Made by a program: the position numbers and the translations under genes. Source: SIG588 sp045599305 (GTDB taxonomy: Bacteria > Bacillota > Clostridia > Oscillospirales > Acutalibacteraceae). From it: a stretch of DNA of 42,671 nt. Shown in pieces: positions 37,785 through 42,671 of this stretch. The stretch covers positions 1 to 42,671 of the forward strand of contig JAZRVU010000053.1 of NCBI GenBank assembly GCA_045599305.1, in the 5' to 3' direction. Numbering within the stretch: position 1 is the first letter of the stretch; each line of letters begins with the position of its first letter. Under the pieces are notes generated by a model that was not told the origin of the DNA, did not search any database, and was given only the letters and a program-made list of their open reading frames with translations.

Positions 37785-40412
37785 ATGGCGGAACTGTCAC
37801 CCATGATGCAGCAATATCTGCGTGTGAAAGAAGAACATCCCGATTGCCTGCTGTTTTTCCGGTTGGGCGATTTTTATGAGATGTTTTTCGAGGACGCCAA
37901 GACCGCCTCGCGCGAACTGGAACTGGTGCTCACCGGCCGGGACTGCGGGCTGGAAGAACGCGCCCCCATGTGCGGGGTGCCCTTCCACAGTTACGAGAGT
38001 TATCTGGCCCGCCTGGTCGCCAAAGGCTACAAAGTGGCCATCTGCGAGCAGATGGAGGATCCGGCGCTGGCGAAAGGGCTGGTGCGTCGGGACATCGTGC
38101 GCGTAGTCACTCCCGGCACCGTGATCGAGGGCAGTATGCTGGACGAGAGCCGCAACAATTATCTGTGTGCCGTGTTTGCAGATGCGGCGGCTGCCGACGT
38201 GGGTCTCTGCTTTGCCGATTGCTCTACCGGTGAGATCAACCTGACCCGTATTTCCGGTGAGGAAACGCTGCTACGCCTGCAAAACGAACTGGCGCGCTTT
38301 CATCCCAGTGAGTTGCTCTTGTCCGACGGCATTGCCGCCAACGGGGAATTTTCCGCTTTTGTGACCGACCGCCTCGGCGCGAAGCCCTCGGTCATGAACG
38401 GCACCTATTTTGACCTGTCAGCCGCTATGAAGGCGGTATCCCGCCAGTTTGCGGGCAATGATCTGGAATCGCTCGGCATTGCCGGGCAGGATCCGGCCAT
38501 CCGCGCACTCGGCTGTGTGCTTTCCTATCTGCGACAGACGCAGATGAACGGACTGGAGCGGCTGACCAAGATCAATTTCTATTCGGATATTCAGTTCATG
38601 AAGCTCGACCTCATGACCCGCCGGAATCTGGAACTGATCGAGACCATGCGCAACAAGGAAAAGCGCGGCTCGCTGCTGGGCGTGCTGGATCACACCAAAA
38701 CCGCGATGGGCAAGCGTCTGATCCGCCGTTGGCTGGAACAGCCGCTCATTCAGCCCGCCGCCATCGTCCGCCGCCATAATGCGGTGGAGGAGTTGGTGAA
38801 CGGCACCATCCTGCGCAGTGAACTGATACCGTTGATGGCGGATATTTTTGATCTGGAACGCATCATGACCCGCATCGTCTACGGCAGCGCCAATGCCAAA
38901 GAACTGCGTGCGCTCGGCCGGGCGATCGGCTGTCTGGGACCCATCAAGTCCCGGTTGGCCGGTGTGCAGTCGGCGATGCTGGAGGATATCGAAAAGACTA
39001 TCGACCCGCTTTCCGATGTGCAGGAGTGGATATTGTCCGCCATTGTGGATGACCCGCCGTTTTCCGTGCGGGAGGGCGGCATGATCCAAAAGGGCTATCA
39101 CGCCGAACTGGATGAATTGCGTTCGGATATGACCGACGGCAAGGGGATCATTGCCCGTATCGAAGCGCAGGAGAAGGAAAAGACCGGCATCAAATCGCTG
39201 AAGGTCGGGTATAACCGCGTATTCGGCTACTATATCGAGGTCTCCCACGCGTTTGCCGACGAAGTGCCGGAAAACTACATACGCAAACAGACCCTCGTGA
39301 ATGCCGAGCGGTATATCACGCAGGAACTGAAAGAACTGGAAACGCGCGTTCTCACCGCCAAGGAGCGGTCGATCGCGCTGGAGTATCAGCTGTTCACCGA
39401 CCTGCGTGTGAAGGTGGCGGAGCAGCTGCACCGCATACAGGCCACCGCACAGGCCATTGCCCAATTGGACGTGCTGTGTTCATTTGCCGAGGTAGCCGTG
39501 CGCCGCAACTATGTGCGTCCGGCTATCAACCTGAAGGGCGAGATCGCCATTGCCGACGGCCGCCACCCGGTGGTGGAAGCACTGATGGATGCGCCGTTTG
39601 TGCCAAATGACGTAAATCTGGATAACGGCGAGAACCGCGTGGCACTCATCACCGGCCCTAATATGGCGGGTAAATCCACCTATATGCGCCAGACGGCGCT
39701 GATCGTGCTGATGGCGCAATGCGGCTGCTTTGTGCCGGCACGTCAGGCGTCCATCGGTATCGTGGACAGCATCTTCACCCGCGTGGGGGCATCGGACGAT
39801 CTGTCCTCCGGCCAGTCCACCTTCATGGTGGAGATGAACGAGGTGGCGACTATCCTGAAAAATGCCACCAAACAAAGTCTGGTGATCTTCGACGAGATCG
39901 GGCGCGGTACCTCCACCTTTGACGGCATGAGCATCGCGCGTGCCGTGCTGGAATATGTGGCCGATGTGCGCCGCATCGGTGCCAAAACGCTGTTCGCCAC
40001 CCACTATCATGAACTGACGGTCATGGAAGAGGAGATCAGCGGCATCAAGAATTACAATATCGCTGCCAAGAAGCGCGGCGACAGCATCACATTCCTGCGG
40101 CGTATCGTGCGCGGTGCCACCGATGACAGTTACGGTATCGAGGTGGCCAAACTGGCCGGCGTGCCCGACTGCGTGGTGTCGCGCGCCAAGGAGATCCTGC
40201 GTGGGTTGGAGAGCGGCGGTACGCAGCCGATCGCACGCACATCTGCGGTATCGTGCGAGGAAGAGGACGGGCAGATGTCCTTCCTTTCGGCGGCCGATAA
40301 TGAACTCGTCCGCCGTCTGGCACAGCTGGATGTGAACACACTGACACCCATCGAGGCCATGCAGACGCTCTATGCATTGAGTACCGAGGCCAAGAATCTG
40401 TCAGAGCAATAA
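37785..40412 (+). CDS. mutS: DNA mismatch repair protein MutS
   Basis: 875 aa. Mismatch-recognition motif F30-Y-E32 (LGDFYEMFF); connector, lever and clamp domains in the middle; ABC ATPase with Walker A G624PNMAGKST and Walker B LVIFDEIGRGTSTFDG; the C-terminal helical part ends in a region rich in acid/polar residues. It recognises base mismatches and small loops and recruits MutL. AGTGAGGGG precedes the ATG at 37785. Lies 23 bases before mutL. Confidence 0.97.
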   Translation: MAELSPMMQQYLRVKEEHPDCLLFFRLGDFYEMFFEDAKTASRELELVLTGRDCGLEERAPMCGVPFHSYESYLARLVAKGYKVAICEQMEDPALAKGLVRRDIVRVVTPGTVIEGSMLDESRNNYLCAVFADAAAADVGLCFADCSTGEINLTRISGEETLLRLQNELARFHPSELLLSDGIAANGEFSAFVTDRLGAKPSVMNGTYFDLSAAMKAVSRQFAGNDLESLGIAGQDPAIRALGCVLSYLRQTQMNGLERLTKINFYSDIQFMKLDLMTRRNLELIETMRNKEKRGSLLGVLDHTKTAMGKRLIRRWLEQPLIQPAAIVRRHNAVEELVNGTILRSELIPLMADIFDLERIMTRIVYGSANAKELRALGRAIGCLGPIKSRLAGVQSAMLEDIEKTIDPLSDVQEWILSAIVDDPPFSVREGGMIQKGYHAELDELRSDMTDGKGIIARIEAQEKEKTGIKSLKVGYNRVFGYYIEVSHAFADEVPENYIRKQTLVNAERYITQELKELETRVLTAKERSIALEYQLFTDLRVKVAEQLHRIQATAQAIAQLDVLCSFAEVAVRRNYVRPAINLKGEIAIADGRHPVVEALMDAPFVPNDVNLDNGENRVALITGPNMAGKSTYMRQTALIVLMAQCGCFVPARQASIGIVDSIFTRVGASDDLSSGQSTFMVEMNEVATILKNATKQSLVIFDEIGRGTSTFDGMSIARAVLEYVADVRRIGAKTLFATHYHELTVMEEEISGIKNYNIAAKKRGDSITFLRRIVRGATDDSYGIEVAKLAGVPDCVVSRAKEILRGLESGGTQPIARTSAVSCEEEDGQMSFLSAADNELVRRLAQLDVNTLTPIEAMQTLYALSTEAKNLSEQ

Positions 40413-40435
40413 AACGAAGAAAGGGGAGCCGCGCT

Positions 40436-42331
40436 ATGCCGAAAATCCAATTGCTCGACCGCCATGTGGCAGAGTTGATCGCCGCCGGTGAGGTGGTGGA
40501 GCGTCCGTCATCCGTGGTGAAAGAGTTGATGGAAAATGCCATCGACGCCGGTGCCACCGCTGTGACGGTGGAGATCGAAAGCGGCGGCATCCGCTCTATC
40601 CGTATCACCGATAACGGCTGCGGCATTGCCCGCGAGGATGTGCCCACCGCGTTCCTGCGTCATGCCACCAGTAAGGTGCGCACCGAAGAAGACCTTGAAA
40701 ATATCGGCACGCTGGGCTTCCGCGGCGAGGCGTTGGCCTCCATTTCAGCGGTGGCACGGGTGGAACTGGTCACCCGCACCGCACAGGAGCTGGCCGGTAC
40801 CTGCTGCCGCATTGAGGGCGGCGGGGAGCCGGAGATCACCGATGTCGGCTGCCCGGAGGGGACTACGATCTATGTGCGGGATCTGTTTTATAATGTGCCT
40901 GCCCGCATGAAGTTTTTGAAAAAAGACGTCAGCGAAGCCAACGCGGTCGCTTCGGTGGTGGAGTGCCTGGCGCTCTCTCACCCGGAGATCGCGATCCGCT
41001 TTGTGCGGGACGGCAAAGAAGCACTGCACACCCCCGGCGACAGCGATGCCCGTGCCTGCATCTATTCCGTCTTCGGGCGGGAATTCGCCAATAATCTGCT
41101 GCCGGTAGACTATCGGCTCGGTGATGTACATGTGTACGGCTTTATCTGTACGCCGGTCACCGCGCGTTCCAATCGCGCCATGCAGCACTTTTTCGTCAAC
41201 GGCCGGTATGTGAAGACACGCACGGCCGCCGCCGCGCTGGAACGCGGTTTTCAGGGGGCCATCATGGTGGGGAAATTTCCCGCCTGCGTGCTGCATCTGG
41301 ATATGCCCGCCGCCACGGTGGACGCCAATGTACATCCCGCCAAGATCGAGATCCGTTTTGTCAATGAGCGCCCGGTGTTTGACGCCGTGTTCCACGCGGT
41401 CAAATCGGCACTGTTGGCCGAGGATAAGCCCAAGCAGGCGACGCTTGCTCATTCGCCTGTAATGCAGCAGCCCGCCGAACAATTGACTATTGCGGTGACA
41501 GAGCCTGTAAAACCGGCGGAGCCCGCAAAGCCCGCAGAGGTGTCTGTCGTAACGACTGCCGCGCCCAAAGCGGACCTCTCCTTCCGCGACCGCACGACGC
41601 TGCTGTTCGGCAGCCCGGATATTTCCGTGAGTGAGCCTGCACCGACGCCCAAAGCGCCGGAGGTGCCCCGCACAGAGCCCGTCCCGGTACCTTCGGTGCA
41701 GGAGGCGCCAAAGACCGTGCCGCCTGTGCAGCCGGAAGCGCAGGAAGCAATTGCCCCCGCCGAGGAAGCACCGGTGCATTATCTCGGTGAGGTGTATCGT
41801 ACGTATCTGATCGCGGAAAAAGGCGGATCGCTCTATTTTGTCGATAAACACGCTGCTCACGAGCGGATCATTTACAATAAATTGTGCAAAGCCATCCGAT
41901 CGGATGCGCAGATCCTGCTTTCACCGGTTACGGTGTCGCTCAGCCATAAGGAATGCGAGGCGCTGCTCTCGCAGCAGGAGGCACTGAACGCGGCCGGCTT
42001 TGAGATCGAAGATTTCGACGGCGCTCTGTTGGTGCGCTCTGTCCCCATGATGCTCACGGGCGAGGATGTGCCCGCCCTGATGCAGGAGATCGCCGCAGGC
42101 TTCCTTTCCGGACGTCAGGAGGTCACGGTGGACAAGCTCTCGTGGATCTATCACTCGGTCGCCTGCAAGGCGGCGGTGAAGGCAGGGGACAGGCAGTCTG
42201 TGCAGGAGCTGGAGGCGCTGGCCATCCGTGTGCTTTCCGATGACGAGGTGCGCTATTGCCCGCACGGCCGTCCGGTCTGCTTTGAACTGACGCGCAAGGA
42301 ACTGGAAAAGCAGTTCGGGCGTTTGGGATGA
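40436..42331 (+). CDS. mutL: DNA mismatch repair protein MutL
   Basis: 631 aa. N-terminal GHKL ATPase motifs ELMENAIDAGA, TDNGCGI, GTLGFRGEALASI; Ser5-type fold domain with VDANVHPAK; a Pro/Ala-rich linker (about 340-450); and a C-terminal dimerisation/endonuclease domain. The endonuclease motif reads D470-KHAAHE-RIIY-N481, against DQHA-x2-E-x4-E usual in nicking MutL proteins: Q is K and the last E is N. ACKAAVKAGD and CPHGRP are kept. Follows mutS by 23 bases, with GAAAGGGG as ribosome site; precedes miaA. Confidence 0.96.
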   Translation: MPKIQLLDRHVAELIAAGEVVERPSSVVKELMENAIDAGATAVTVEIESGGIRSIRITDNGCGIAREDVPTAFLRHATSKVRTEEDLENIGTLGFRGEALASISAVARVELVTRTAQELAGTCCRIEGGGEPEITDVGCPEGTTIYVRDLFYNVPARMKFLKKDVSEANAVASVVECLALSHPEIAIRFVRDGKEALHTPGDSDARACIYSVFGREFANNLLPVDYRLGDVHVYGFICTPVTARSNRAMQHFFVNGRYVKTRTAAAALERGFQGAIMVGKFPACVLHLDMPAATVDANVHPAKIEIRFVNERPVFDAVFHAVKSALLAEDKPKQATLAHSPVMQQPAEQLTIAVTEPVKPAEPAKPAEVSVVTTAAPKADLSFRDRTTLLFGSPDISVSEPAPTPKAPEVPRTEPVPVPSVQEAPKTVPPVQPEAQEAIAPAEEAPVHYLGEVYRTYLIAEKGGSLYFVDKHAAHERIIYNKLCKAIRSDAQILLSPVTVSLSHKECEALLSQQEALNAAGFEIEDFDGALLVRSVPMMLTGEDVPALMQEIAAGFLSGRQEVTVDKLSWIYHSVACKAAVKAGDRQSVQELEALAIRVLSDDEVRYCPHGRPVCFELTRKELEKQFGRLG

Positions 42332-42332
42332 G

Positions 42333-42671
42333 ATGATGACAGCAAATGTGAACGGACGCCCGCCGCTCGCGGTGATCGCGGGGCCGACGGCATCGGGCAA
42401 GTCTTCGCTGGCGGTGTCGCTTGCGAAGCGATACGGCGGTGAGGTGATCTCCGCCGACTCCATGCAGGTGTACCGTGATTTGATGATCGGGACCGCGCGT
42501 CCCACCGAAGCGGAGATGGAGGGAATACCGCATCATCTGCTCGGTTTTCTGCCGTTGAGCCGGCGATATAGTGTGGCACAGTATGCCGTCGATGCCCGAG
42601 CGGCCGTGAACGGTGTGCTCTCCCGCGGCAAAATGCCCATACTCTGCGGCGGTACGGGACTGTATATCCGC
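42333..42671 (+). CDS. miaA: tRNA dimethylallyltransferase MiaA (3' end outside window)
   Basis: Adds the isopentenyl group to A37 of tRNA. 113 codons are present: VIAGPTASGKSSLAVSLA (P-loop), EVISADSMQVYRDLMIGTA and IPHHLLGF, all diagnostic. Either ATG at 42333 or 42336 may be used. The gene overlaps the end of mutL region within two bases, so it is likely part of the mutSL transcript. Its product i6A37 is the substrate of MiaB. Confidence 0.95.
   Translation, partial: MMTANVNGRPPLAVIAGPTASGKSSLAVSLAKRYGGEVISADSMQVYRDLMIGTARPTEAEMEGIPHHLLGFLPLSRRYSVAQYAVDARAAVNGVLSRGKMPILCGGTGLYIR

Noticed and set aside
1..42671. CRISPR array, prophage structural genes or rRNA operon
   Set aside because: No regularly spaced repeats, no phage structural or packaging genes, and no rRNA sequence were seen anywhere in the window.

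Overview
This 42.7 kb window looks like the chromosome of a spore-forming, low-G+C-phylum (Firmicutes) Clostridia member, most likely a moderately GC-rich gut Oscillospirales/Ruminococcaceae-type bacterium. The reasons are the complete spoIIIAA-AH operon, the Gram-positive gene order asp23-nusB-xseA-xseB-ispA-dxs-tlyA-nadK-argR-recN, a tyrS T-box leader, and the orders mazG-hup-rqcP and miaB-ylbF-mutS-mutL-miaA. The assignment is inferred from gene content and style; no species can be named from the sequence alone.

Layout. (1) 1-2975: hexuronate catabolism. uxaB (cut by the window edge) and an AraC-type regulator are on the minus strand and uxaC is divergent; the intergenic region has a pair of 10-bp direct repeats spaced like AraC half-sites. 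(2) 3088-7870: the eight-gene spoIIIA operon (mother-cell side of the engulfment channel). (3) 7972-17793: a long housekeeping string with its own strong promoter (asp23/yqhY family, nusB, a TsaD-like paralogue, xseAB, ispA, dxs, tlyA, nadK, argR, recN). (4) 17790-19350: tyrS behind a tyrosine T-box. (5) 19502-21482: yerC (TrpR-like), a SAM methyltransferase and hslO (Hsp33). (6) 21567-22005: five tRNA genes (Val, Asp, Phe, Gly, Cys). (7) About 22010-26940: a visibly AT-rich island next to tRNA-Cys. It holds an IS3-family element and three overlapping genes (PD-(D/E)XK nuclease-like protein, small Cys-rich zinc-type protein, and a protein whose N-terminal part resembles the N-terminal module of McrB-like restriction proteins followed by a coiled coil and a Tudor-like barrel). 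An orphan 132-aa gene and an XRE regulator complete it. (8) 26967-33411: rodA-type SEDS protein on the minus strand, then tsaE, tsaB, upp, mutY, fabG-like, pdxK/pdxY and a TatD-linked radical SAM protein. (9) 33553-35719: mazG, hup, rqcP and a DUF421 membrane protein. (10) 35903-42671: miaB, ylbF-family gene, mutS, mutL and miaA (cut by the window edge).

How the parts fit: most genes are core functions for translation fidelity and tRNA modification (tyrS, tsaE/tsaB, miaB, miaA, five tRNAs, rqcP), DNA repair and nucleotide sanitation (recN, xseAB, mutY, mutS, mutL, mazG), isoprenoid precursors (dxs, ispA) and sporulation. The exception is the AT-rich island. Its translationally coupled three-gene operon is the best candidate for an undescribed system: nuclease fold, zinc protein and restriction-like sensor module are joined in one transcript with no AAA+ motor. 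That functional reading is inference; the gene overlaps and motifs are directly visible.
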